A DNA stretch of 36,890 nucleotides from Lysobacterales bacterium (GTDB lineage: Bacteria > Pseudomonadota > Gammaproteobacteria > Xanthomonadales > Marinicellaceae): NCBI GenBank assembly GCA_026988115.1, contig JALSLV010000103.1:1-36890 (forward strand), read 5' to 3'. Position 1 is the first letter of the stretch; every line of letters begins with the position of its first letter. Made by a program: the position numbers and the translations under genes. Positions 16,519-24,961 of this stretch are shown in pieces. The notes beneath the pieces are model-generated. The model searched no databases. It had not been told where the DNA came from and worked only from the letters and a program-made list of their open reading frames with translations.

Positions 16519-16941
16519 ATGAAATCAAACATCCAACACGGTTTTACCCTTATCGAAATTCTTATTGTTGTGGTTATTTTAAGTATCTTAGCCATTACGG
16601 TTGTGCCGCAGTTTCTTGATCAACCTGCTAAGGCTCGTGTGGCTCGTGCTCAATCGGATGTGCAGCAGTTAAAAACTGCTTTAAGCATGTATAAATTGGA
16701 TAATTTTAGTTACCCGTCAACTACGCAAGGTTTAAATGCCTTGGTTTCCAAACCCAGCGGACAGCCTTTGGCTAAAAACTGGAAAACAGGGGGGTATATG
16801 GAGCGCATGATTAAAGACCCTTGGGGGAATGACTACCAATACCTTAATCCTGGCAATCATGCAGCCATTGATGTTTTTTCCATGGGGCGTGATGGTCAGC
16901 CTGGTGGCGAAGGAGATGATGCGGATATTGGAAATTGGTAG
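16519..16941 (+). CDS. gspG: Type II secretion major pseudopilin GspG
   Basis: 140 aa with a prepilin leader: MKSNIQHG is cut before FTLIEILIVVVILSILAITV, with Glu at mature position 5. The GspG-specific region follows: AKARVARAQSDVQQLKTAL, LDNFSYPSTTQGLNALV and the C-terminal DPWGNDYQYLNPG...MGRDGQPGGEGDDADIGNW, including the conserved calcium-site acidic residues. It forms the shaft of the periplasmic pseudopilus. First gene of a pseudopilin operon. Confidence 0.95.
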   Translation: MKSNIQHGFTLIEILIVVVILSILAITVVPQFLDQPAKARVARAQSDVQQLKTALSMYKLDNFSYPSTTQGLNALVSKPSGQPLAKNWKTGGYMERMIKDPWGNDYQYLNPGNHAAIDVFSMGRDGQPGGEGDDADIGNW

Positions 16942-16958
16942 TTCAAAACACTTAGCGA

Positions 16959-17468
16959 ATGTGCGGTTCTAACCCTAAAGGTTTTACACTGATAGAAATA
17001 TTGGTTGTGGTTGTTATTATTTCTATTCTCATGGCTTTGGGTGTGCAAATGATTAGTTCTGGCTCGGTAGAAAGAAACCTGCAACAACGCGGTAAGATTT
17101 TAAAATACTCCATTCAATACGCTTGTGATCAAGCCACTTTTCAAAATCGGGTCTATGGCATTAAGTTTTATCGCAACGCTTATGGCTTCGCTCAATTTGT
17201 TAATAATCAATGGGTGGAAGTCATTTCTGAGCAACTCTCTTCGGTAAAGCTAACGGATGGTATGGTGCTTGCTTTATCAATTGATAATCAAATGGTTGTA
17301 TTGCCTGAACAAGAGCTTAAAATTCCTCAAGTCAGTTGCGATGCCACTGGTCAATTGACCTCTTTTGCCTTAACTATTTCTGATGCAACCGATTGGCACC
17401 ATTACCAATTAAGCACGACTGATTCTTGGGAAATGCAAGGCAAATGGCTCGATCAAGAGACTCAATAA
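16959..17468 (+). CDS. gspH: Type II secretion minor pseudopilin GspH
   Basis: 169 aa with prepilin leader MCGSNPKG cut before FTLIEILVVVVIISILMALG, Glu at +5. The remainder is weakly conserved, as is usual for GspH, with many beta-strand-like stretches. It lies 17 bp after gspG in the standard G-H-I-J-K order, which supports the call more than the sequence alone. Confidence 0.85.
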   Translation: MCGSNPKGFTLIEILVVVVIISILMALGVQMISSGSVERNLQQRGKILKYSIQYACDQATFQNRVYGIKFYRNAYGFAQFVNNQWVEVISEQLSSVKLTDGMVLALSIDNQMVVLPEQELKIPQVSCDATGQLTSFALTISDATDWHHYQLSTTDSWEMQGKWLDQETQ

Positions 17469-17473
17469 CAAAG

Positions 17474-17845
17474 ATGATTAAAACTCATAAACAATCTGGT
17501 TTTACATTGCTGGAAATTATTGTGGCTTTAGCTATATTAACCATCGCATTATCGGCTATTGTGACGGTTGCTTCAACACGAGCGGAAACATTGATTCAAT
17601 TGCGAGAAAAAAACAGGGCATTAATGGTTGCTAATAATATCATGCAGCGTTATACCTTAAGCTCTCAACAGGTTTCGGTTGGTGTTATTGATGGCGTGCA
17701 GGAGAATGGCAAAACCGATTGGAAATGGCAACTAAATGTGCAACCGACCAATAATGACTACATTTACCGTTTAGATGTCAAAGTGAGTAAAAATGCAGAT
17801 TTTGACTCCGTATCTGCCAGTTTAGTGGGGTTTAAATGGCATTAA
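17474..17845 (+). CDS. gspI: Type II secretion minor pseudopilin GspI
   Basis: The ATG at 17474 gives MIKTHKQSG, cut before FTLLEIIVALAILTIALSAI, a proper prepilin leader; an upstream TTG at 17426 in the same frame would give a poor leader and overlap gspH. The 123-aa protein has the GspI pattern (ALMVANNIMQRY and DWKWQLNVQPTNN). It starts the pseudopilus tip complex with GspJ and GspK. It overlaps gspJ by 10 nt. Confidence 0.88.
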   Translation: MIKTHKQSGFTLLEIIVALAILTIALSAIVTVASTRAETLIQLREKNRALMVANNIMQRYTLSSQQVSVGVIDGVQENGKTDWKWQLNVQPTNNDYIYRLDVKVSKNADFDSVSASLVGFKWH

Positions 17846-18432
17846 TGGCACCCAATTCCACACAAAAAGGCATGACTTTGTTAGAGGTGTTGGTTGCCAT
17901 GACCTTAATGGTGGTGGTTTCTGCGATTTCTTTTGCCAGTTTAAACGGTTTAATCAATGCAAAACAGCAAAGCGATGCCGTTGCTGATAAAATTCGTCAA
18001 GAGCAATTAACTTCTTTACAGTTGCAAAAAGATTTTTTCGGCTATATTAATAGGCCTGTAAAAGATGAGTTTGGCAACCTTAAACCCGCATTGTTAGGTC
18101 GCTATTCGGATGTGGAATTTAGCCGAAATGGCAATTTTTCGGGTCTTAATAATCACCAATCGGACTTGCAAAGAGTTCACTGGTACCTTCAAGACCATGC
18201 ACTTTACCGAAATCACATTAATACCATGGATTTAGGAAATTTTGCTCACTGGCAAAAAAGGAAATACCTTGATGAAGTTAAAGAATTTAATGTCAGCTAT
18301 GTTAATATTTCTGGCATTGAATCACGTCAATGGCCGATTGCAAATAGTTTAGTGCCATTAAAAACCGTACAGGTTTTAATCGTTATGAAAAATGGTGTTA
18401 AATTACGCTATGAAATGGGTGTGTCTCATTGA
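17836..18432 (+). CDS. gspJ: Type II secretion minor pseudopilin GspJ
   Basis: 198 aa with a leader ending in QKG before MTLLEVLVAMTLMVVVSAIS. Family blocks include LQLQKDFFGYINRPVKDEFG and VHWYLQDHALYRN. An alternative ATG three codons later (17845) leaves the leader intact. It joins GspI and GspK at the pseudopilus tip. The stop overlaps the gspK start. Confidence 0.9.
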   Translation: MALMAPNSTQKGMTLLEVLVAMTLMVVVSAISFASLNGLINAKQQSDAVADKIRQEQLTSLQLQKDFFGYINRPVKDEFGNLKPALLGRYSDVEFSRNGNFSGLNNHQSDLQRVHWYLQDHALYRNHINTMDLGNFAHWQKRKYLDEVKEFNVSYVNISGIESRQWPIANSLVPLKTVQVLIVMKNGVKLRYEMGVSH

Positions 18433-19397
18433 AATCAATAAGAAAACAAAGAGGCGTGGCGTTGTTTGTGGCATTGTTAGTGGTCACAATTGCAACTTTG
18501 TTGGCAACCGAAATGTGGTTTCGAAATTCTTTAGATATTGCCAGACAATACAACAGCCGTTCAGTTTACCAAGCCCGTTATTACAGTAAAGGTATGTTGT
18601 TGTGGGCACGTGATATTTTACGACAGGATTATGAGCATGAAGCGGGTTTTGATAGCCGCAGTGAAGCATGGAATCAGCCCATAGCGGGAATAGAGTTACC
18701 TGATGCGATGTTATCGGGTAAGTTGGTCGACTTTGATGGTAAGTTTAATCTTAATAATTTAGTTATAAAAGGGCAAGTCAACGCCTTAAGTGTTGGGTAT
18801 TTTAAAAGGGTTTTATTGAACTTAGAAATGGATGTCACCTTAGTGGATAAAATCATTGATTGGTTAGATGCGGATCAAGTTCCGTCACCACAAGGAGCCG
18901 AAGACAGTGTGTATTTATCCAAAAACCCGTCGTATCGTTCTGCTGGACAACCCTTTGCCCATATTTCTGAGCTCAGATTAATTGAGGGAATAGATTCAAG
19001 AACTTACCAAAGACTTAAGGCTTATGTGACGGTTTTGCCAGTGCAAGGAACGCAACCAACAACCATGAATGTTAACACTATGTCAACATTGTTGTTAAAG
19101 TCTTTGGATGTAGCAATTACGACTAAAGATGCTTTAGCCTTATACAATGAGGGCACTGCAAATAATAAAACCCTTCGTGAATTTTTTAAACAACCTGCCA
19201 TTGTGTACTTGGGTTTGAATAATGAAGCCAAACAGTTAGATAAATTGATTTCGACAAAAAGCAACTGGTTTCAAGCACGAGTTGATGTCAGAATGGATGA
19301 ATCACTCTTTACTCAATACGCAATGCTTTATCGCCCAAACTCTTTGGCAACCATAAAGCAATTATCTGATACACCATTTATTCCTTTACCTAACTAA
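18429..19397 (+). CDS. gspK: Type II secretion minor pseudopilin GspK
   Basis: 322 aa starting with TTG, overlapping the gspJ TGA. The leader KSIRKQRG precedes VALFVALLVVTIATLLATEM; as in other GspK proteins there is no Glu at +5. The body has the GspK features DFDGKFNLNNLV, VDKIIDWLDADQVPSPQGAED and YRSAGQPFAHISELRLIEGI. GspK caps the pseudopilus tip. The usual next genes gspL and gspM do not follow; a DUF2288 gene does. Confidence 0.93.
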   Translation: MKSIRKQRGVALFVALLVVTIATLLATEMWFRNSLDIARQYNSRSVYQARYYSKGMLLWARDILRQDYEHEAGFDSRSEAWNQPIAGIELPDAMLSGKLVDFDGKFNLNNLVIKGQVNALSVGYFKRVLLNLEMDVTLVDKIIDWLDADQVPSPQGAEDSVYLSKNPSYRSAGQPFAHISELRLIEGIDSRTYQRLKAYVTVLPVQGTQPTTMNVNTMSTLLLKSLDVAITTKDALALYNEGTANNKTLREFFKQPAIVYLGLNNEAKQLDKLISTKSNWFQARVDVRMDESLFTQYAMLYRPNSLATIKQLSDTPFIPLPN

Positions 19398-19416
19398 GAG
19401 AGGTATAATTCACACC

Positions 19417-19722
19417 ATGAATGAAAATACAGCCATAAAAGATTACCAAGAACTCAAAGACGAGTGTGCTCCTGTTTTTTATAAAGAGATTGAAAAGTTT
19501 TTTGCCAAAGGCATGTTGGTTTTAGTGGCAGAGGCGTTGGATATCATCAAAGTCGCACTGGCTATTCAAGCTGATGATAAGCAAACCATGCAAAAATGGA
19601 TAGACCAATCGCTGGTTGTTCGTGTGCATGATGACCACGCCATCAAATGGAGCAAAACCAACGAACCCTTAATGGCAATAACGGCTGTGCCGTGGGTTCT
19701 GGTGCAAGAAATACCAGAGTAA
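19417..19722 (+). CDS. DUF2288 family protein
   Basis: The 101-aa protein matches the DUF2288 pattern: ECAPVFYKEIEKFFAKGMLVLVAEALDIIKVALAI, then WIDQSLVVRV, and the C-terminal VPWVLVQE. The function of the family is unknown. It follows gspK by 19 bp in the same direction and may be co-transcribed. It is a soluble protein with no signal peptide. Confidence 0.8.
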   Translation: MNENTAIKDYQELKDECAPVFYKEIEKFFAKGMLVLVAEALDIIKVALAIQADDKQTMQKWIDQSLVVRVHDDHAIKWSKTNEPLMAITAVPWVLVQEIPE

Positions 19723-19788
19723 AATTGACTCAAATCAATTTATTATTTTCTTTAGCTATCTATAATATAATCAAATAAAACAATAACT

Positions 19789-19947
19789 GAGACCTTTGCA
19801 TAACTATATGGCGAAAGAAAAAATAGAGAAAATTTGCCAGGTTGAGTTAAAAATTGAAGGTAATAACCAGTTATTGGCGAGATTTTTAGCGAAAAGCTGG
19901 TGAATTTAATCATTTTTTACTCGTCACTATAATTATGCAAAGGCCTC
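19789..19947. mobile_element. 159-bp MITE, copy 1, with 5-bp target duplication
   Basis: The left end GAGACCTTTGCATAACTATA and the right end (reverse complement GAGGCCTTTGCATAATTATA) are near-perfect terminal inverted repeats. TAACT flanks both sides (19784-19788 and 19948-19952). There is no ORF. It lies between gene 19417-19722 and the DUF465 gene, ending 18 bp before the latter's start, so it probably changed that gene's leader. Confidence 0.85.
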
Positions 19948-19965
19948 TAACTTAAGAGGTTAACT

Positions 19966-20250
19966 ATGTTAGGAGAAAAACACGATTTACACCATGAATT
20001 TCCAGAATTTGAGAAAGAAATTCATTACTTGAAAATGAACAATGCTCATTTCCTTCGATTTTTTAATGAATACGATGAAGTGGATGATGAATTGCATCGA
20101 ATAGAACAGCGGATAGAAACCCCTTCGGATGATTATACAGAAGAACTCAAAAAGAAGAGGTTGTTTTATAAAGATGAGTTGTATTTTATGATTTTGAAAC
20201 ACCGCAGGAAACAAAAATCAAAACTGATTAAAAAAGAAAAAAACGGTTAA
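19966..20250 (+). CDS. YdcH/DUF465-like small protein
   Basis: 94 aa, longer than typical YdcH (about 75) owing to a Lys-rich tail. The DUF465 pattern is clear: FEKEIHYLKMNNAHFLRFFN, EYDEVDDELHRIEQRIE and KKKRLFYKDELYFMIL. It is predicted to be two long helices. The family function is unknown. AAGAGG precedes the ATG. Two same-orientation MITEs lie directly on either side. Confidence 0.85.
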   Translation: MLGEKHDLHHEFPEFEKEIHYLKMNNAHFLRFFNEYDEVDDELHRIEQRIETPSDDYTEELKKKRLFYKDELYFMILKHRRKQKSKLIKKEKNG

Positions 20251-20275
20251 AGAAAAAATCAAAAAAATAGTTTCT

Positions 20276-20434
20276 GAGACCCTTGCATAATTATATGGCG
20301 AAAGAAAAAATAGAGAAAATTTGCCAGATTGAGTTAAAAATTGAAGGTAATAACCAGTTATTGGCGAGATTTTTTGCGAAAAGCTGGTGAATTTAATCAT
20401 TTTTTACTCGTCACTATAATTATGTAAAGGTTTC
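20276..20434. mobile_element. 159-bp MITE, copy 2, with 5-bp target duplication
   Basis: Same length and orientation as the copy at 19789-19947, with about seven base differences, four of them in the ends. TTTCT flanks both sides (20271-20275 and 20435-20439). It separates the DUF465 stop from its probable terminator at 20444. Confidence 0.85.
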
Positions 20435-20443
20435 TTTCTCTTT

Positions 20444-20478
20444 AAGGGCTTGAATTTATTTTCCAAGCCCTTATTTTA
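20444..20478 (+). terminator. Terminator of the DUF465 gene
   Basis: AAGGGCTTG (20444-20452) and CAAGCCCTT (20464-20472) form a 9-bp stem followed by a T-rich tail (ATTTTATT). MITE copy 2 was inserted just upstream of it. Confidence 0.6.
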
Positions 20479-20572
20479 TTATCTCTTACTGGCACAATTG
20501 TTAACAACTGTTTATGAAAAATTAACACTGTGTTTTGTATAATAGGCCAATCATAAATTTAAGGTAAAACAA

Positions 20573-21082
20573 ATGGACAATCAAACACTATTTCTTATTA
20601 CGGCAACTCTTGCAGGTATTGCAATAGGTGCATTAATAATGTATTTCTTATCAGGAAAAGGCTCGAGCTCTGCTAAGTCTGTGGCTCAAGTTGAAGAGAA
20701 ATTAACCAAATATCAAGAAGATGTGGTTTCACACTTTGAACAAACCGCTGATTTGGTCGATGAATTAACCCAAAGCTATAAAAAAGTTTTTGATCATTTA
20801 GGTCAGTCAGCGCGTGAGTTGTTAACTGAGGAACAAGTTAAAGCCCAAATTGAAAAGCGTAAAGACCGTAAAATAACTCTTGGATTTTTAACCGAAGAGT
20901 CGAATACAGAAGCAGTGGAAACAGTATCGGAAGCTTCTGTTGAAAATATTCAGGAAACTAACGAAAATGAAGGTGAAATTGTTGAGCAAAAAGCGAATGA
21001 TGGCAAAGACGCTTTAGAGCAAGATGTGGAAGAGCTTATTGAAGAGATTGAAACGGAAATGAATAAGTCGGATAAAGAATAG
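20573..21082 (+). CDS. YhcB/ZapG-like (DUF1043) membrane protein
   Basis: 169 aa: one N-terminal transmembrane helix (LFLITATLAGIAIGALIMYF), a coiled-coil region (about 35-100, VEEKLTKYQEDVVSHFEQTADLVDELT) and a very acidic, disordered tail (VEELIEEIETEMNKSDKE). This layout and the HFEQTADL...YKKVFDHL block match YhcB/ZapG, an inner-membrane protein linked to cell division and envelope growth. A TATAAT at 20538-20543 could be its -10. A strong terminator follows. Confidence 0.85.
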   Translation: MDNQTLFLITATLAGIAIGALIMYFLSGKGSSSAKSVAQVEEKLTKYQEDVVSHFEQTADLVDELTQSYKKVFDHLGQSARELLTEEQVKAQIEKRKDRKITLGFLTEESNTEAVETVSEASVENIQETNENEGEIVEQKANDGKDALEQDVEELIEEIETEMNKSDKE

Positions 21083-21106
21083 ATAAGCCAAATTTATTCA
21101 TCGAAT

Positions 21107-21132
21107 AAAGACCGCTAATGCGGTCTTTTTTT
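21107..21132 (+). terminator. Intrinsic terminator after the yhcB-like gene
   Basis: AAAGACCGC (21107-21115), loop TAAT, GCGGTCTTT and a run of T to 21132: a classic rho-independent terminator. Confidence 0.9.
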
Positions 21133-21176
21133 ATGCCTGAGAAATGGAAAATATTTTAGTTTCAAATGCAATTAAA

Positions 21177-21185
21177 TGCTATAAT
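21177..21185 (+). promoter_or_regulatory. Extended -10 promoter candidate for mmsA
   Basis: TGCTATAAT is a perfect extended -10 element (TGnTATAAT) with no good -35. It lies 76 bp before the mmsA start and after the preceding terminator. Confidence 0.5.
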
Positions 21186-21260
21186 CTTTGGCAAAATTTC
21201 AGGGAGATTTCTCATTCTGAAGAAGTCATGCCTACAAATCAACAATATAAGGGGACTCTT

Positions 21261-22763
21261 ATGTTAGAAAAAATAAAACTATTCATTGATGGCAAAACAG
21301 TTGTTAGTGAATCGAATCAATGGCTGGATGTTACCAACCCTGCCACGCAAGAAGTGTTATACCAAGTACCCATGGCAACCCATGATGAAGTCGATTTAGC
21401 GGTTTCTTCGGCAAAAAAAGCATTTGAAACGTGGAAAGATGTGCCTGTACCTGTGCGCGCACGGATGGTTTTAAAATACCAACAACTGCTCAAAGAAAAC
21501 CACGATGCAATCGCTGAGGTTTTGGCAGAAGAAACAGGCAAAACTTTTGAAGATGCCAAAGGAGATGTCTGGCGCGGCATTGAAGTGGCAGAACATGCCG
21601 CAGGTGTGGCATCGATGATGATGGGAGAGTATGTTGAAAATGTCGCTAATGGTATTGATACGTATTCTATAATACAGCCATTAGGTGTTTGCGTGGGTAT
21701 TACACCCTTTAATTTTCCTGCCATGATTCCACTGTGGATGTTTCCTCTAGCGGTCGTTTGTGGCAATACATTTGTACTCAAACCTTCCGAACAAGACCCT
21801 AAAACGCCCAATATGTTGGCAGAACTGTTCTATGAAGCAGGTTTTCCTCGTGATGTGTTGCAAGTGATTCATGGTGGTAAAGATCAGGTGAATCAACTAT
21901 TAAAGCATAAAGATGTGCAAGCCATATCCTTTGTGGGTTCAGTTGGAGTCGGTGAACACATCTACAAAACAGGCACGGATAACCTAAAACGCGTACAAGC
22001 TTTCACCGGTGCAAAAAACCACTTGGTTGTTATGCCTGATGCCAATAAAAACCAAACCATTAATGCTCTAGTTGGAGCGGCTTGTGGTGCCGCAGGACAA
22101 CGTTGTATGGGAATCTCTGTTTGTGTGTTGGTTGGCGATGCCAAAGACTGGCAAGACGATATTAAAGCAGCGATGCAACGTTTAAAACCAAATTATTGGA
22201 AAAACCAATCCTCGGCTTATGGCCCCTTAATTAATCCACAAGCAAAAGCACGTGTAGAAGGGCTAATTACCGAAGGTGTTGAGTCCGGTGCAACCTTATT
22301 ACTCGATGGTCGTAATTGTCAGCCTGAAGGTTATGAAAACGGCAACTTTGTCGGTCCAACCTTGTTTACTGATGTCACTACACAAATGTCGATTTATGAG
22401 AATGAAATATTTGGCCCAGTATTGTGTTTAATGCACGCCGAAAGTATCGAAGATGCCATAAAAATGATTAATGATAACCCGTATGGCAATGGCACCTCGA
22501 TTTTCACCAATTCAGGGGCTGCTGCACGTAAATTCCAACACGAAATAAAAGTCGGGCAGGTTGGGGTGAATATTCCAATACCGGTGCCTTTGCCGTTTTT
22601 CTCTTTCACTGGATGGAGAAAATCATTTTACGGTGACCAACACGCCTACGGTAAACAAGCGGTGAAGTTTTATACCGAAACCAAAACCGTCACATCGCGT
22701 TGGTTTGAAAGTGATATACCCGATGGACATCACGCACCGAATTTATCCATTAATTTAAGGTAG
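21261..22763 (+). CDS. mmsA: CoA-acylating methylmalonate-semialdehyde dehydrogenase
   Basis: 500 aa from the ATG at 21261, which has AAGGGG (21249-21254); the frame is open to an upstream ATG at 21144, but that would add 39 unrelated residues over the promoter. The aldehyde dehydrogenase fold shows [32 protein letters not shown] and the nucleophile Cys282 in [10 protein letters not shown]. The Cys context and [11 protein letters not shown] are typical of MmsA, which converts methylmalonate semialdehyde to propionyl-CoA at the end of valine breakdown. The acyl-CoA genes downstream fit this pathway. A REP array and a RAYT gene separate it from them. Confidence 0.93.
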   Translation: MLEKIKLFIDGKTVVSESNQWLDVTNPATQEVLYQVPMATHDEVDLAVSSAKKAFETWKDVPVPVRARMVLKYQQLLKENHDAIAEVLAEETGKTFEDAKGDVWRGIEVAEHAAGVASMMMGEYVENVANGIDTYSIIQPLGVCVGITPFNFPAMIPLWMFPLAVVCGNTFVLKPSEQDPKTPNMLAELFYEAGFPRDVLQVIHGGKDQVNQLLKHKDVQAISFVGSVGVGEHIYKTGTDNLKRVQAFTGAKNHLVVMPDANKNQTINALVGAACGAAGQRCMGISVCVLVGDAKDWQDDIKAAMQRLKPNYWKNQSSAYGPLINPQAKARVEGLITEGVESGATLLLDGRNCQPEGYENGNFVGPTLFTDVTTQMSIYENEIFGPVLCLMHAESIEDAIKMINDNPYGNGTSIFTNSGAAARKFQHEIKVGQVGVNIPIPVPLPFFSFTGWRKSFYGDQHAYGKQAVKFYTETKTVTSRWFESDIPDGHHAPNLSINLR

Positions 22764-22779
22764 AATGACATATTGAAAA

Positions 22780-23102
22780 TGTTGGGGTTCGCATTACTCA
22801 CCCCAACCTACAATTAAAGAATCGTAGGTTGGGATGAGTAATGTGAATCCCAACAAATAAATAATAAAATATAAAGAACCGTAGGTTGTGATGAGTAACC
22901 CGAATCCCAACAAATAAACAATAGAATATAAAGAATCGTAGGTTGGGATGAGTAATGTGAATCCTAACAAATAAATAATAAAATATAAAGAACCGTAGGT
23001 TGGGGTGAGCAACGCAAATCCCAAAAAATAAACAATAAAATACAAAGAACCGTATGTTGGAATGAGAGCCGTAGGTTGGGGTGAGTAATGCGAACCCCAA
23101 CA
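22780..23102. repeat. REP array: inverted pair plus 57-bp tandem units
   Basis: A 32-bp unit (GTAGGTTGGGGTGAG ... CCCCAACA) occurs inverted at 22780-22811 and direct at 22824-22855, 22881-22912, 22938-22969, 22995-23026, truncated at 23052-23066, and intact at 23071-23102. Starts 22824 to 23052 are exactly 57 bp apart. Each unit folds into an imperfect hairpin. Units of this kind are the usual substrates of the RAYT encoded next to them. Confidence 0.9.
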
Positions 23103-23141
23103 AAAACAGAATAATACAAACATTAATGACAAAACAATAAA

Positions 23142-23669
23142 ATGCAATACAAAAGAGCACATGTCAAAGGTGGAACATATTTTTTCACATTGACTTTGCA
23201 AAATCGTAAACTATCCATATTGACGGATTATTTTAGTCAATTGCGCGATTCTTTTAATAAAGTGAAGAGTAATCATCCGTTTATTTTGGATGCGATGGTG
23301 GTTTTGCCTGAGCATTTACATGTGTTAATGACATTGCCTGAAAATGATAGCACATATGCCAAAAGGTTATTGTTGATAAAAGCTGGGTTTTCACGACAAT
23401 TGCCAAAATATGAAAACATTTCAGAAAGCCGGGCCAAAAAAGGCGAACGAGGAATATGGCAAAGACGGTATTGGGAACATTGCATTAGAGACGAAAATGA
23501 TTTTAACCGCCATGTGGATTACATTCATTATAACCCAGTTAAACATGGTTATGTGGATAGACCGACAGGTTGGCACTATTCAACCATTCATCGCTTTGTT
23601 GAGAATGGTGTTTTAGACCAAAATTGGGGTGCTGAATATCACGGTGATTTTGATATTAAAAATCCGTAA
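23142..23669 (+). CDS. REP-associated tyrosine transposase (RAYT)
   Basis: 175 aa with the Y1/HUH transposase pattern: GTYFFTLTLQNR near the N-terminus, HxH metal motif His58-Leu-His60 (LPEHLHVLMTLP), and VDYIHYNPVKHGYV with the likely catalytic Tyr127. WQRRYWEHCIRDENDF is typical of RAYTs. These single-copy enzymes cut REP-hairpin single-stranded DNA and are thought to spread REP sequences. It is flanked on both sides by REP units, as expected. No ribosome binding site is evident. All key residues are present. Confidence 0.92.
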   Translation: MQYKRAHVKGGTYFFTLTLQNRKLSILTDYFSQLRDSFNKVKSNHPFILDAMVVLPEHLHVLMTLPENDSTYAKRLLLIKAGFSRQLPKYENISESRAKKGERGIWQRRYWEHCIRDENDFNRHVDYIHYNPVKHGYVDRPTGWHYSTIHRFVENGVLDQNWGAEYHGDFDIKNP

Positions 23670-23684
23670 GTATTTTTTTTGTGA

Positions 23685-23765
23685 TGTTGGGGTTCGTGGA
23701 ACTCACCCCAACCTACAAAGAGACAGAACAATCGTAGGTTGGGGTGAGTAATGCGAACCCCAACA
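23685..23765. repeat. REP pair downstream of the RAYT gene
   Basis: An inverted unit (23685-23716) and a direct unit (23734-23765) form a BIME-like pair, the same as the units at 22780-23102. The pair ends 35 bp before the acyl-CoA dehydrogenase start. Confidence 0.9.
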
Positions 23766-23800
23766 AAAACAGAATAATTAATTAACTACATGGGGACAAC

Positions 23801-24961
23801 ATGAATTTTAATTTAACAGATGACCAAATAGCCTTTAAACAAGCGGCCAAAGAATTTGCTGTCAAAGAAATGGCTCCGCACGCTGCCAAATGGGACAAAG
23901 AGTCAATATTTCCAGTGGATGTGATTAAAGCCACAGGTGAATTGGGTTTTTTGGGCTTGTATTCACCTGAAAAATACGGAGGCTTGGGTTTATCACGCTT
24001 AGATAGCTCGATTATCTTCGAAGAAATGTCACAATATTGCACATCAACTACGGCTTTTCTCACCATTCATAATATGTGTGCTTGGATGGTCACCAGTTTT
24101 GCTAGCGATGAATTAGCCAGCCAATGGGGTGAGCGTTTAACATCTGGTGAAGTTTTAGCCTCTTATTGTTTAACCGAACCAGGCTCTGGCTCGGATGCGG
24201 CATCCATGAAAACCACAGCCGTACTTGAGGGCGATGAATATGTTATCAATGGCAGTAAAACTTTTATTTCAGGAGCGGGTTCAACCGATGTGTTGGTACT
24301 AATGGCACGTACAGGTGAAGCGGGACCCAAAGGAATATCTTCCTTGTTGGTTCCAGCTAATCTGGATGGCATTATTTACGGTAAAAAAGAAGAAAAAATG
24401 GGCTGGAATTCACAACCCACTCGCTTGATTACCTTTGAAAATGTGCGCATTCCAAAGGGGAATTTAATCGGCGAAGAAGGTCAAGGTTTTACCTTTGCCA
24501 TGAAAGGCCTAGATGGCGGCCGAATCAATATTGCCTCATGTTCACTAGGAACTGCACAAGCTTCATTAAAACATGCACAAGAATACATGCTAGAACGCAA
24601 ACAATTTGGCAAACCCTTAGCTGCATTCCAAGCCTTACAATTTAAAATAGCAGATATGGCGACTGAATTGATTGCTGCACGTCAAATGGTGCGCTTAGCT
24701 GCGTTTAAATTGGATGAAAAAGATGCCAATGCCAGTGCCTATTGTGCTATGGCAAAACGCTTTGCCACCGATGTTTGCTTTCAAGTTATTGACGAAGCCC
24801 TGCAATTGCACGGTGGTTACGGTTACATCAAAGAATATCCTATCGAAAGACACTTGCGTGATGCACGCGTGCATAGGATTTTAGAAGGAACAAACGAAAT
24901 AATGCGATTGATAATTTCACGCAAGCTATTGGTCCAAGGGGCGATTGAGGTTATTCAATAA
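23801..24961 (+). CDS. Acyl-CoA dehydrogenase, probably isobutyryl-CoA dehydrogenase
   Basis: 386 aa with the acyl-CoA dehydrogenase signatures CLTEPGSGSDAASMKTTA (FAD/substrate loop), ERKQFGKPLAAFQALQFKIADM and QLHGGYGYIKEYPIERHLRD. The base Glu is in RILEGTNEIMRLI, the usual position for short-chain members. The next gene encodes 3-hydroxyisobutyryl-CoA hydrolase and mmsA is upstream, so isobutyryl-CoA (valine pathway) is the likely substrate; 2-methylbutyryl-CoA is possible. GGGGA precedes the ATG. Its TAA overlaps the next ATG by one base. Confidence 0.9.
   Translation: MNFNLTDDQIAFKQAAKEFAVKEMAPHAAKWDKESIFPVDVIKATGELGFLGLYSPEKYGGLGLSRLDSSIIFEEMSQYCTSTTAFLTIHNMCAWMVTSFASDELASQWGERLTSGEVLASYCLTEPGSGSDAASMKTTAVLEGDEYVINGSKTFISGAGSTDVLVLMARTGEAGPKGISSLLVPANLDGIIYGKKEEKMGWNSQPTRLITFENVRIPKGNLIGEEGQGFTFAMKGLDGGRINIASCSLGTAQASLKHAQEYMLERKQFGKPLAAFQALQFKIADMATELIAARQMVRLAAFKLDEKDANASAYCAMAKRFATDVCFQVIDEALQLHGGYGYIKEYPIERHLRDARVHRILEGTNEIMRLIISRKLLVQGAIEVIQ

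Noticed and set aside
21144-21260. N-terminal extension of mmsA from an upstream ATG
   Set aside because: It would cover the extended -10 promoter and add 39 residues foreign to the family; the ATG at 21261 has a good ribosome binding site.
21317-21811. 164-codon minus-strand frame inside mmsA
   Set aside because: Antisense to a well-conserved dehydrogenase gene; no start signals or recognisable product.
22794-23201. Long minus-strand reading frames with a 19-residue periodic repeat
   Set aside because: They arise because the REP array has a 57-bp period (a multiple of three), so the opposite strand stays open. The peptide is hydrophobic and repetitive, with no ribosome binding site or family.
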